64,000 nt of DNA from Streptomyces polyasparticus (GTDB lineage Bacteria; Actinomycetota; Actinomycetes; Streptomycetales; Streptomycetaceae). The notes below the pieces were generated by a model that saw only the letters and a program-made list of their open reading frames with translations, was not told the origin of the DNA and made no database searches. How positions within the stretch are numbered: position 1 is the first letter of the stretch; every line of letters starts with the position of its first letter. The position numbers were made by a program, and so were the translations under genes. Positions 16,289-26,493 of this stretch are shown piece after piece. The stretch is from positions 1-64,000 of the forward strand of contig NZ_JACTVJ010000004.1 of assembly GCF_014493765.1 (NCBI RefSeq), written 5' to 3'.

Positions 16289-17833
16289 ATGGGCGCGATG
16301 CGGTCGAGTGCGGCGGTCGGCCAAGTGGACCGGATCCGTTGGGGAGATGTGCTGCTCACGGCGATCGCCTGTGTGAGCTGGTCCCTCGTCGGCATGGCCG
16401 GCGTCGCGGCGCTCGGGCTCCATCTGCTCGGCGCGGATGCGGCGGGTTCGCTGGGGCCGATGACGGCGGCGGCCGTGGTGCTCGGCGTGGGCGGTTCGGT
16501 GACGCCGTCGGGCGATGTGTCGGCTTTCGGCCTGGAAGGCGCGGAGGCCACCACCGCGATAGAGGTGACACCGCTCGGCGTCGGTCTGGCGGGCGCGCTG
16601 CTGCTCGCCTTCTTCTTCCTACGGTCCTTACGCGCCCTGGGAGTTGAGATCTCGCCCCGTGAGCTGGCCGCGCGGGCCGGCACGGTGGCGGTCCTCTTCC
16701 TGGCGATGATCGGCGGTCTCGCGTGGGCCGGTCACGATGTCATCACCATCGACGGCGCCTCGCTCGGCCTCGACCAACTCCCGGACGGCGGCGGGATCAC
16801 CGACGATCTGCCCGGCGGCATCGGCGATCTGCTGCCCGACCGGCTCGGCGATCTCGTCGAGGCCGAGGCCGCGGTCGGCTTCACCGTCGACACGGGTCCT
16901 TCGCTGCTCGGCGCGCTGGTGTGGGTGCTCGGGGTGCTGGTCCTCGCGCTCCTGGTCTCCCGTCGTACGCCGCTGCCCGCGGCGCTCTCGTTCCTGCACC
17001 GGGCCGTGCGGCCGGCCGCCTCGGCGCTCGTGACCGTGCTGCTCGTGGCGGTGGCGGCGGGGCTCGCGGCCGCGGCGTACGCGGCGATCGGCGACGACCA
17101 TCCCGGGCGGATCGCGGGGGCCGCGCTGCTCGGGGCGCCCAACGGGGTGTGGCTCGCGGTGCCGCTCGGCATGTTCGTGCCCTGGGAAGGCAAGGCGACA
17201 GGGGCACTTGTCGAGGTGCTTCCGGCACCGCTCGACGAATTCTTCAGCGTCTCCGCGGACGAGCCCGCGACGATCGGCCGGCTCGCCGAGCTCGACGGGC
17301 GGGTGTGGCTGCTCGTGGTGGCGGTCGCGGTGATGATGCTGTTCGCCGGAGTGCTCACCGCCGTGCGTACGCCGGTGGGTGCGCTGTCGGTGGGCGGGTT
17401 CGCGGGCCGGTGTGCGCTGCGGCTCGGTGTGGTGACCGCGCTGGTCGTACCGCTCATGGTGTGGCTGACCGCGGTGTCCGCGAACGCGTCCCTGTCCGTG
17501 CTGGGTTTCGATGCTTTCGGCGCGGGGCTCTCGCTGCGGGGGCAGGCCGGGATGGGGCTGCTGCTCGGGGCCGTGTGGGGGGCGGGGGCCGGTGGGCTCG
17601 GGGCGCTCCTTGCCTCCGTGAGCGGGGCGGCGGGTGGGCGGGTTTCGGGGTTCGCGGTGGCCGAGGCGGGGGGCGGCGGGGGCGCCGCGTCCTCCCACTC
17701 CTCGGGTCCGTACGACCCCGCGGCGCCGTTCCGGCCCGCGAATCCGGACACCAATCCCTATCTGCAGATTCCGGACGAGCTGCGGGATCCTCCTCCGGAG
17801 GAGGGGCCGCCTCGGGGTGGGTGGCGGCGGTAG
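16289..17833 (+). CDS. Streptophobe-like polytopic membrane protein
   Basis: 514 residues, with roughly ten hydrophobic segments separated by short loops and a Gly/Pro-rich cytoplasmic tail (from about residue 465) ending NPDTNPYLQIPDELRDPPPEE. This composition and tail match proteins labelled streptophobe family in Streptomyces genomes. No transport or enzyme motif is visible. The start at 16289 has GGGGGAC upstream; earlier in-frame starts (16181, 16238) lack one. A GC-rich dispersed repeat follows the gene. Confidence 0.75.
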   Translation: MGAMRSSAAVGQVDRIRWGDVLLTAIACVSWSLVGMAGVAALGLHLLGADAAGSLGPMTAAAVVLGVGGSVTPSGDVSAFGLEGAEATTAIEVTPLGVGLAGALLLAFFFLRSLRALGVEISPRELAARAGTVAVLFLAMIGGLAWAGHDVITIDGASLGLDQLPDGGGITDDLPGGIGDLLPDRLGDLVEAEAAVGFTVDTGPSLLGALVWVLGVLVLALLVSRRTPLPAALSFLHRAVRPAASALVTVLLVAVAAGLAAAAYAAIGDDHPGRIAGAALLGAPNGVWLAVPLGMFVPWEGKATGALVEVLPAPLDEFFSVSADEPATIGRLAELDGRVWLLVVAVAVMMLFAGVLTAVRTPVGALSVGGFAGRCALRLGVVTALVVPLMVWLTAVSANASLSVLGFDAFGAGLSLRGQAGMGLLLGAVWGAGAGGLGALLASVSGAAGGRVSGFAVAEAGGGGGAASSHSSGPYDPAAPFRPANPDTNPYLQIPDELRDPPPEEGPPRGGWRR

Positions 17834-17914
17834 GGGGCGGTGTCGTCGTCGGGTGCGGTGCGGTTGCGTCGTCGCGTGCGGGTGGGTGGCGCCTGCGGCG
17901 GGCTTCTCTCCCCG

Positions 17915-18082
17915 CCCCGCCCCTTCCCGAAACCGGGGCTGCGCCCCGGACCCCCAGCTGCGGAGCCCCCACGGGTGGGTGGGATCTGCGGAGCCCCAGG
18001 GTGGGTGGGCCGCGGGGGCTTCGCCCCCTGCACCCCCGCATCCGAACTTCGTTCGGATCTCCTCAAACGCCGGAGGGGCTGA
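17915..18082 (+). repeat. Streptomyces dispersed intergenic repeat
   Basis: The segment begins CCCCTTCCCGAAACCGGGGC, continues with several GC-rich palindromes (CCGGGGCTGCGCCCCGG, CGGGGGCTTCGCCCCCTG, CCGAACTTCGTTCGG), and ends CCTCAAACGCCGGAGGGGCTG. Both end pieces recur in intergenic regions across Streptomyces genomes. It fills most of the 314-base gap between the streptophobe-like gene and serB and could act as a terminator. Confidence 0.75.
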
Positions 18083-18147
18083 TAGGCGTCCACCACCCGG
18101 GACACCTCACCACCCCGTCACCCACGCCCGCTACCGTGTTCCCCACC

Positions 18148-19356
18148 ATGAGCGCACCGCAGAACACCGCCGACGTCCCCACTCTTCTCGTCAAGATCTT
18201 CGGCAAGGACAGGCCAGGTATCACCGCCGGGCTCTTCGACACCCTTGCCGCCTTCTCCGTGGATGTCGTCGACCTGGAGCAGGTCGTCACCCGGGGACGG
18301 ATCGTGCTCTGTGCGCTCGTCACCGAGCCCGCCTCCGGTCTGGAGGGCGAGCTGCGGTCGACGGTGCACAGCTGGGCCGACTCCCTGAAGCTGCAGGCCG
18401 AGATCATCTCGGGCGTGGGCGACAACCGGCCGCGCGGCGAGGGCCGCTCGCATGTCACGGTGCTCGGGCATCCGCTGACCGCCGAGTCCACGGCGGCCAT
18501 CGCGGCCCGGATCACCGCCACCGGCGGCAACATCGACCGCATCTTCCGGCTCGCCAAGTACCCCGTGACGGCCGTGGAGTTCGCCGTCTCCGGCACGCCG
18601 ACCGAGCCGCTGCGCACCGCGCTGGCCACCGAGGCCGCCGCGCTCGGCGTCGATGTCGCGGTCGTCTCGGCAGGGCTGCACCGGCGCGCGCAGCGGCTCG
18701 TCGTGATGGACGTCGACTCGACGCTCATCCAGGACGAGGTCATCGAGCTGTTCGCCGCACACGCCGGCTGCGAGGAGCAGGTCGCCGAGGTCACCAACGC
18801 CGCGATGCGCGGTGAGCTGGACTTCGAGCAGTCGCTGCATGCCCGGGTGGCCCTCCTGAAGGGCCTCGACGTCTCGGTGGTCGAGAAGGTGCGGGCCGAG
18901 GTGCGGCTCACGCCCGGCGCGCGGACCCTGGTGCGCACCCTGAAGCGGCTCGGCTATCAAGTCGGTGTCGTATCGGGCGGATTCACGCAGGTCACGGACG
19001 ACCTCAAGGAACGGCTGGGGCTCGACTTCGCGCACGCCAATACCCTGGAGATCGTCGACGGCAAGCTGACCGGCAAGGTCACCGGCGACATCGTGGACCG
19101 GGCCGGCAAGGCCCGGCTGCTTCGCCGGTTCGCCGACGAGGCCGGTGTGCCGCTGGCGCAGACGGTGGCGATCGGCGACGGTGCCAATGACCTCGACATG
19201 CTCAACGCGGCAGGTCTCGGCGTCGCGTTCAACGCCAAGCCGGTCGTACGGGAGGCCGCGCACACCGCGGTGAACTTCCCGTTCCTCGACACGGTGCTCT
19301 ACCTTCTCGGGGTCACCCGCGAAGAGGTCGAGGCCGCGGACGCCAGGGACGCGTAG
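18148..19356 (+). CDS. serB: Phosphoserine phosphatase SerB with tandem ACT domains
   Basis: 402 residues. Two ACT-like regulatory domains (about 10-85 and 95-170; HVTVLGHPLTAESTAAIAARI) precede a HAD phosphatase with the nucleophile motif VVMDVDSTLIQDE, the threonine/serine motif GVVSGGFTQV, and the IGDGANDLDML magnesium site. It catalyses the last step of serine synthesis. The ATG at 18148 lacks a strong ribosome site (a purine-poor CCCCACC precedes it), so it may be translated leaderless or from a short leader. A hairpin terminator follows. Confidence 0.95.
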   Translation: MSAPQNTADVPTLLVKIFGKDRPGITAGLFDTLAAFSVDVVDLEQVVTRGRIVLCALVTEPASGLEGELRSTVHSWADSLKLQAEIISGVGDNRPRGEGRSHVTVLGHPLTAESTAAIAARITATGGNIDRIFRLAKYPVTAVEFAVSGTPTEPLRTALATEAAALGVDVAVVSAGLHRRAQRLVVMDVDSTLIQDEVIELFAAHAGCEEQVAEVTNAAMRGELDFEQSLHARVALLKGLDVSVVEKVRAEVRLTPGARTLVRTLKRLGYQVGVVSGGFTQVTDDLKERLGLDFAHANTLEIVDGKLTGKVTGDIVDRAGKARLLRRFADEAGVPLAQTVAIGDGANDLDMLNAAGLGVAFNAKPVVREAAHTAVNFPFLDTVLYLLGVTREEVEAADARDA

Positions 19357-19381
19357 CCGCAAGATGTAGCCGTAAGAAGTT

Positions 19382-19410
19382 GAGGGCCCCGGCATTCCTC
19401 CGGGGCCCTC
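19382..19410. terminator. Terminator after serB
   Basis: 11-bp stem GAGGGCCCCGG (19382-19392) with 19400-19410. It sits between convergent serB and the SixA-like gene and can serve both. Confidence 0.82.
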
Positions 19411-19461
19411 AAGCACGTAGGGGACAGAGCGAGTTGCTCTGTTCGTGACGCGTCTGCTCGC

Positions 19462-19980
19462 CTACTCGTTCGGAGCCCAGTAGTCGAACAGCGTCGCCAC
19501 ACCCGGTTCCAGGGACTTCCACGAACCCTTGAAGCTCAGCATCGCCATCGCCGAGGTCGGGAAACCGCGGCGGTTGAGGCGGGCCAGGGGATCGTCCTCG
19601 GCGGAGCCCGCGAGGATCTCGGCCAGGCCCTGCATGCCGGGGTTGTGGCCGATGAGGAGCAGGTCGGCGACGTCGTCCGGGGTCTCGTTGAGCACGGCGA
19701 TCAGCTCGCCGGGAGAGGCCTCGTACACCCTCTCCTCGTACACGGTCTTCGGGCGCTGCGGCAGCTCGCCCACCGCCAGCTTCCAGGTCTCCCGGGTACG
19801 GGCGGCCGTGGAGCAGACGGCCAGGTCGAAGGCGATCCCGCTCTCCGCGAGCCGACGGCCCGCGGTGGGGGCGTCCTTGCGGCCCCGCTCGGCCAACGGC
19901 CTTTCGTGGTCGGAGATCTGGGGCCAGTCGGCCTTGGCGTGCCTGAGGAGGACGAGCCTGCGCGGTGTATCGACACTCAT
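19462..19980 (-). CDS. SixA-like histidine phosphatase
   Basis: 172 residues of the histidine phosphatase superfamily. The N-terminal LVLLRHAKADW carries the catalytic RHG-like motif (RHA here, as in SixA). DHERPLAERGRKDAP and CSTAARTRET follow, and a second catalytic histidine lies in LLIGHNPGMQ. SixA proteins remove phosphate from phosphohistidine in signalling proteins; the partner here is unknown. It is transcribed leftward, convergent with serB. Confidence 0.92.
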   Translation of the reverse strand: MSVDTPRRLVLLRHAKADWPQISDHERPLAERGRKDAPTAGRRLAESGIAFDLAVCSTAARTRETWKLAVGELPQRPKTVYEERVYEASPGELIAVLNETPDDVADLLLIGHNPGMQGLAEILAGSAEDDPLARLNRRGFPTSAMAMLSFKGSWKSLEPGVATLFDYWAPNE

Positions 19981-20110
19981 GTGTCCCAGCTTCGCATGAA
20001 ACGCTCCACGCGGCGCAGGGAGTTGACGGGCTCCCCCTTGAAGGGTGACACCGGCCGCACAGAGATCTCACGGGGACCGCACGCGGATCTCACGGGCTTA
20101 CGGAACATCC

Positions 20111-20323
20111 TCACGGGATGCGGAACATCAGGGTTTCCTTGAGCCTGCCCAGGAAGTCCCCGACGGCGGGGTCACCGGTCGCCGCCTGTGCCTCGGCGGG
20201 GTGCAGCACGACCAGGAAGAGCGCGACGAAGGCGATCACCGGCAGGGCGACGCCCCACCAGGGCAGCCGGGCCTGTGCGCCACGGGCCTGCTGCGGGGAG
20301 CTGGTGTGCGCTGGGGCCGACAT
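20111..20323 (-). CDS. Small single-pass membrane protein, unknown function
   Basis: 70 residues with one hydrophobic helix (about 22-41, WWGVALPVIAFVALFLVVL) and a short C-terminal tail ending GDFLGRLKETLMFRIP. No known motif. Third-position GC is high and the stop is followed by non-coding sequence, so it looks real. It lies between the SixA-like gene and the MFS operon, all on the same strand. Confidence 0.65.
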   Translation of the reverse strand: MSAPAHTSSPQQARGAQARLPWWGVALPVIAFVALFLVVLHPAEAQAATGDPAVGDFLGRLKETLMFRIP

Positions 20324-20473
20324 GACGCCTCCGGGTCTTCAGGTCCGTCCGCCGCGCCTCGCGGCGGTGCCGCAGATCGACGCTGTGCGGCCTACTGAAG
20401 AACCTACGGAAGCGCGGGCCCTCAACCCATCCGGTGATCCACCCACTTGACCCTGACACCAGCCCCCTAGGGG

Positions 20474-20495
20474 ATGGTGGAGCTAACCCCACCAT
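20474..20495 (-). terminator. Small hairpin downstream of the MFS operon
   Basis: 7-bp inverted repeat ATGGTGG / CCACCAT around an 8-base loop, 20 bases past the stop of the 38-residue gene. Modest stability. Confidence 0.4.
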
Positions 20496-20514
20496 GGCGG
20501 GTTCGTACGGGATG

Positions 20515-20631
20515 TCAGGGCGAGACGATCGTGGCGATGATGCCGATGATCACGGTGATGGCCATCATGGCGCCGAAGACGGCGAGCAGCTTCTTCTGGC
20601 CGTTCTTGGGGTGCGGGTCGAGCACAGGCAT
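20515..20631 (-). CDS. SGM_5486-type transporter-associated micro-protein
   Basis: 38 residues: a polar start MPVLDPHPKNGQKK followed by a single membrane helix (LLAVFGAMMAITVIIGIIATI) and a VSP end. It matches, from memory, the Streptomyces SGM_5486 family of tiny proteins encoded beside CynX/NimT-type MFS transporters. Here it lies 60 bases after the MFS stop on the same strand. It may be a small subunit or stabiliser of that transporter; this is inference from context. Confidence 0.8.
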   Translation of the reverse strand: MPVLDPHPKNGQKKLLAVFGAMMAITVIIGIIATIVSP

Positions 20632-20691
20632 ACGGCCAGTCTCGCACCCTTTGCCCACTCCCCCGCCGCCGGGGTCCTGCCGTGGAAGAGC

Positions 20692-21993
20692 TCAGGCCGC
20701 GCACTCGTCCTCGACGGTCCGCTGCCGTCCGGCCATCACGCCGAAGAGGATCTGTGGCACGAGCAGCGCGCCCATCAGGACGATCGGCGCCTCCCAGCCG
20801 CCGCTGTGCTGGTAGAGCACACCCACGAGCAGCGGCCCGGGGATCGAGAGCAGATAGCCCGCGCTCTGCGCGAAGGCCGACAGCTGCACCACGCCCGCGC
20901 CCGTACGCGCCCGCATCCCGACCATCGTCAGGGCCAGCGGGAACGAGCAGTTGGAGATGCCGAGCACCAGCGCCCACACCCAGGCGCCGCCCGCGGGGGC
21001 GAGATACAGACCGGTGTAGCCGATGAGTCCGCACAGGCCGAGGACGACGACGATCGGGCCCTGGTGGTTCATCCTGGCCGCGGTCCGCGGGATCACGAAC
21101 GACAGGGGCACCCCCACGGCCATGGTGATCGCGAGCAGCACACCGGCCGTCTCCGCCGAGACCCCGGCGTCACGGAAGATCTGCGGCATCCAGCCCATGG
21201 TGATGTACGCGCCGGTGGCCTGGAGCCCGAAGAACACGGCGAGCGCCCATGCCGTACGGCTGCGCGTGATCCGCAGCTTCGCCGAGGCCTGTGGCGCAGG
21301 GCTCGGGGACGCGGAGGCCCGGGCGGCATCCGAGCGCTTCGCCCGCATCACGGGCAGCCACGGCACCACCGCGGCGGCCGCGAGCGCGGCCCAGACGGCA
21401 AGTCCCGTCTGCCAGTTGCCGCCGAGCGCCTCGGTCATCGGCACGGTGATCGCGGCCGCGAGGGAGGTGCCGAGCGCGAGGGCCATCGAGTACAGACCCG
21501 TCATCGAGCCCACCCGCTGCGGGAACCACTCCTTGATGACCACCGGCATCAGCACGTTGGAGACGGCGATGCCCGCGAGCGCCAGCGCGCTGGTGGCGAG
21601 GAAGGCGGCGGTGCTGCCCGTGAAGGGACGCACGAGAAGGCCGGTGGCTATCGCGGCCATGCCGCCGCAGACCACGGCGGCCGGCCCGAACCGCCGGGCC
21701 AGGCGCGGCGCGAGGCTGCCGAAGACGGCGAAGCACAGGGGCGGTACGGAGGTCAGGACACCGGCGACGGAGCCGCTCATGCCGAGCCCGTCACGTACCT
21801 CTTCGAGCAGGGCACCGAGGCTGGTGATGGCCGGGCGGAGATTGAGGGCGGCCAGGACGATGCCCGCGATCACGAAGGGCACAGCCCAGGAGCGCGCGGC
21901 CGAACCGGGCTCGGACTGCGCGCTGCTGCTGCTCGGGACCGCTTCGGACGGGGACAGAACGGTCGACTTCTCACTGGCCATGGGAGCCATCAT
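20692..21993 (-). CDS. CynX/NimT-type MFS transporter
   Basis: About 433 residues with 12 predicted helices. The N-terminal helix has the subfamily signature NLRPAITSLGALLEEV, typical of cyanate/2-nitroimidazole-type MFS exporters, followed by PLCFAVFGSLAPRLARRFGP. The substrate is unknown. The start is ambiguous among ATGs at 21993, 21990 and 21981; none has a good ribosome site. The gene is divergent from a FadR-type regulator, with two palindromes in the shared promoter, and is followed by the 38-residue partner. Confidence 0.88.
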   Translation of the reverse strand: MMAPMASEKSTVLSPSEAVPSSSSAQSEPGSAARSWAVPFVIAGIVLAALNLRPAITSLGALLEEVRDGLGMSGSVAGVLTSVPPLCFAVFGSLAPRLARRFGPAAVVCGGMAAIATGLLVRPFTGSTAAFLATSALALAGIAVSNVLMPVVIKEWFPQRVGSMTGLYSMALALGTSLAAAITVPMTEALGGNWQTGLAVWAALAAAAVVPWLPVMRAKRSDAARASASPSPAPQASAKLRITRSRTAWALAVFFGLQATGAYITMGWMPQIFRDAGVSAETAGVLLAITMAVGVPLSFVIPRTAARMNHQGPIVVVLGLCGLIGYTGLYLAPAGGAWVWALVLGISNCSFPLALTMVGMRARTGAGVVQLSAFAQSAGYLLSIPGPLLVGVLYQHSGGWEAPIVLMGALLVPQILFGVMAGRQRTVEDECAA

Positions 21994-21995
21994 AG

Positions 21996-22022
21996 AATCA
22001 TGGGATGATTGGTTGTCCAATC
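21996..22022. promoter_or_regulatory. Overlapping palindromic operators in the MFS/GntR divergent promoter
   Basis: Two perfect inverted repeats lie end to end: AATCATGGGATGATT (21996-22010) and GATTGGTTGTCCAATC (22007-22022), sharing four bases. FadR-subfamily GntR regulators bind short palindromes of this size. The position between the two divergent genes suits autoregulation plus control of the exporter. Confidence 0.65.
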
Positions 22023-22101
22023 GTTGTCCGGCCAACGCCCTTGCTCCTCCACGGCCGGCTGTACGGTCGTCCCGAAAAGCCTCGCGCCGAAGGAAGAGCC
22101 C

Positions 22102-22779
22102 ATGCCCCTGTCGTCCCCGCGGCGCTCGGCGCTCGCCGACCAGGTGATCGCCGCGCTCAGGAACCAGATCACCTCGGGTGAGTGGCCGGTCGGCTCGCGT
22201 ATCCCCACCGAGCCGGAGCTGGTCGAGCAGCTGGGCGTCGCCCGCAACACCGTGCGCGAGGCGGTGCGCGCGCTCGCGCACAACGGGCTGCTCGACATCC
22301 GCCAGGGCTCGGGCACCTATGTCGTCGCCACGAGCGAGCTGGCCGGCGTGATGCAGCAGCGCTTCGGGGACGCGGACCCCCGCCATATCGCCGAGCTGCG
22401 CGCCACGCTGGAGTCGGCCGGGGCCAAGCTGGCCGCCGAGCGGCGCACCGAGCGCGATCTCAAGCAGCTCGACGCGCTGCTCGTACGGCGTGAGGAGGCC
22501 TGGGAGTCCGGTGACCGCGAGGCGTTCATCGAGGCGGACGCGACCTTCCACCTCGCGGTGGTGTCGGCCGCGCACAACGACGTCCTGCGGGATCTGTACG
22601 CGGATCTGGGCGATGTGCTGCGGGCCTGGCTGCGCGACGACATCGGCGAGACGCTGCGGCCGGAGAACCACATGGACCACACGCGCCTGCTCGACGCGAT
22701 CCGCGGCGGGGACACCGAGGCGGCGGCGTCCGAGGCCGCGAGCTACCCCTTCATGTGCGGCCCGTACCGGGACCGCTGA
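22102..22779 (+). CDS. FadR-subfamily GntR regulator
   Basis: 225 residues: an N-terminal winged helix (about 8-75) with ALADQVIAALRNQITSGEWPVGSRIPTEPEL and VARNTVREAVRALAHNGLLDIRQGSGTYV, then an all-helical FCD effector domain containing ADATFHLAVVSAAHNDVL and the metal/ligand histidines. The ATG at 22102 follows GGAAGAG; the frame is open further upstream without a ribosome site. It is divergent from the MFS transporter, which it probably represses until an effector binds. Confidence 0.92.
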   Translation: MPLSSPRRSALADQVIAALRNQITSGEWPVGSRIPTEPELVEQLGVARNTVREAVRALAHNGLLDIRQGSGTYVVATSELAGVMQQRFGDADPRHIAELRATLESAGAKLAAERRTERDLKQLDALLVRREEAWESGDREAFIEADATFHLAVVSAAHNDVLRDLYADLGDVLRAWLRDDIGETLRPENHMDHTRLLDAIRGGDTEAAASEAASYPFMCGPYRDR

Positions 22780-22795
22780 GCCTGGTCACGGCCCG

Positions 22796-23146
22796 TCACG
22801 GCCGCTTGTCGTGGCTGACCCACGCCGAGCGGACTTCCTTCCAGCAGCGCCCGTCCAGGCGCACGGTCAGCGCGGGTTCCGCCGCGACGGCCACGGCGTC
22901 CGTGTCGATGTCCCACCACCGGTCGCACTCGACGTGCAGTCGTACGTGATCGGTCTCGGGATACGGGTTGTGGCAGTACGCGGTGACCCGGGCGCCCTCG
23001 ACCTCCGTACGGCAGGTGGCGCCGAAGGGGCGCTCGGGTGGGGCGGACTCGGCGGCAGCCGGCGCGGAGGAGGTGCCGGACGGCAGGAACAGCAGCAGGC
23101 TCAGCCCCGCGAGGAGGGATCCGTACCGCCGCGTCCTGCGCACCAC
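22796..23146 (-). CDS. Small secreted cysteine-containing protein, unknown
   Basis: 116 residues: a twin-Arg-like basic start (VRRTRRYGSLLAG), a hydrophobic signal segment cleaved near SSA-PA, and a mature part with four cysteines (TCRTEV, AYCHNPYP, VECDRWW, GRCWKEV) that could form two disulfides. No family recognised. The GTG start at 23146 follows AGGAGG. The gene is convergent with the GntR gene, 16 bases apart. Confidence 0.75.
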   Translation of the reverse strand: MVRRTRRYGSLLAGLSLLLFLPSGTSSAPAAAESAPPERPFGATCRTEVEGARVTAYCHNPYPETDHVRLHVECDRWWDIDTDAVAVAAEPALTVRLDGRCWKEVRSAWVSHDKRP

Positions 23147-23277
23147 TCGGAAGACCTCCTCGGCCGTACCGCATCACGGCAGAGACCTGCCGTACGCGGC
23201 TGCACCACAAGGGGGGAACTGGACTTCCAGAGTGCGGTGTTCGGGGGCGGGCCGCAGGGCGAGGGGGCCGAACGGGC

Positions 23278-23314
23278 GAGGCCCTGTTTCCCGGATTCCG
23301 GGAAACAGGGCCTC
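23278..23314. terminator. Terminator downstream of fabI
   Basis: 17-bp perfect stem GAGGCCCTGTTTCCCGG (23278-23294) with 23298-23314 and a 3-base loop. It ends the fabG-fabI transcript, which runs leftward. Confidence 0.9.
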
Positions 23315-23339
23315 TGCGTCACTGCGGTGAGCCGACCGG

Positions 23340-24113
23340 TCAGGCGCCGACGGCGTGCAGACCACCGTCGACGTGGACGATCTCACCCGTGGTCTTCGGG
23401 AACCAGTCCGACAGCAGCGCCACGATCGCGCGGCCGGTCGGCTCCGGGTCCGCCAGGTCCCAGGCCAGCGGCGAACGGTTGTCCCAGACGCTGGCCAGCT
23501 CCGTGAAGCCCGGGATGGACTTCGCGGCCATCGAGCCGAGCGGACCGGCCGAGACGAGGTTGCAGCGGATGTTGCGCTTGCCCAGGTCACGGGCCATGTA
23601 GCGGGACGTGGCCTCCAGCGCGGCCTTGGTCGGGCCCATCCAGTCGTACTGCGGCCAGGCGAACTGGGCGTCGAAGGTGAGGCCGACGACCGAGCCGCCG
23701 GTGTCCTCGGGGATGAGCGGCAGGCAGGCCATGGTGAGCGACTTCAGCGAGAACGCCGAGACGTGCATGGCGGTCGCGACCGACTCGAAGGGCGTGTTGA
23801 GGAAGTTGCCGCCGAGCGCGTCCTGCGGCGCGAAGCCGATGGAGTGCACGAGGCCGTCGAGCCCGCCGAGCTCGGCGCGGACCTTCTCCTCCAGGCCCGC
23901 GAGGTGCTCGTCGTTGGAGACGTCCAGCTCGATGACCTTGGTGGGCTTGGGCAGCTTCTTCGCGATGCGCTCGGTGAGCGTAGGCCGCGGGAAGGCGGTC
24001 AGGATGATCTCCGCGCCCTGCTCCTGCGCCAGCTTGGCCGCGTGGAAGGCGATGGAGGACTCCATGAGCACACCCGTGATGAGGATGCGCTTGCCGTCGA
24101 GAATTCCGCTCAT
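23340..24113 (-). CDS. fabI: Enoyl-ACP reductase (FabI/InhA type)
   Basis: 257 residues. The NAD-binding GVLMESSIAFHAAKLAQEQGAE replaces the glycine motif as in InhA. SIGF, then YDWMGPTK provides the catalytic tyrosine and lysine (YxxxxxxK spacing), followed by the LVSAGPLGSMAAK loop. It catalyses the final reduction in the type II fatty-acid cycle. It starts 2 bases after the fabG stop, so the two are translationally coupled, the same fabG-inhA order as in other actinomycetes. Confidence 0.96.
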   Translation of the reverse strand: MSGILDGKRILITGVLMESSIAFHAAKLAQEQGAEIILTAFPRPTLTERIAKKLPKPTKVIELDVSNDEHLAGLEEKVRAELGGLDGLVHSIGFAPQDALGGNFLNTPFESVATAMHVSAFSLKSLTMACLPLIPEDTGGSVVGLTFDAQFAWPQYDWMGPTKAALEATSRYMARDLGKRNIRCNLVSAGPLGSMAAKSIPGFTELASVWDNRSPLAWDLADPEPTGRAIVALLSDWFPKTTGEIVHVDGGLHAVGA

Positions 24114-24115
24114 GG

Positions 24116-26489
<2,374 letters not shown>

Positions 26490-26493
<4 letters not shown>

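Noticed and set aside
17834-18147. A small gene within the GC-rich gap before serB
   Set aside because: Open frames exist but the sequence is the dispersed palindromic repeat; no ribosome site or family match.
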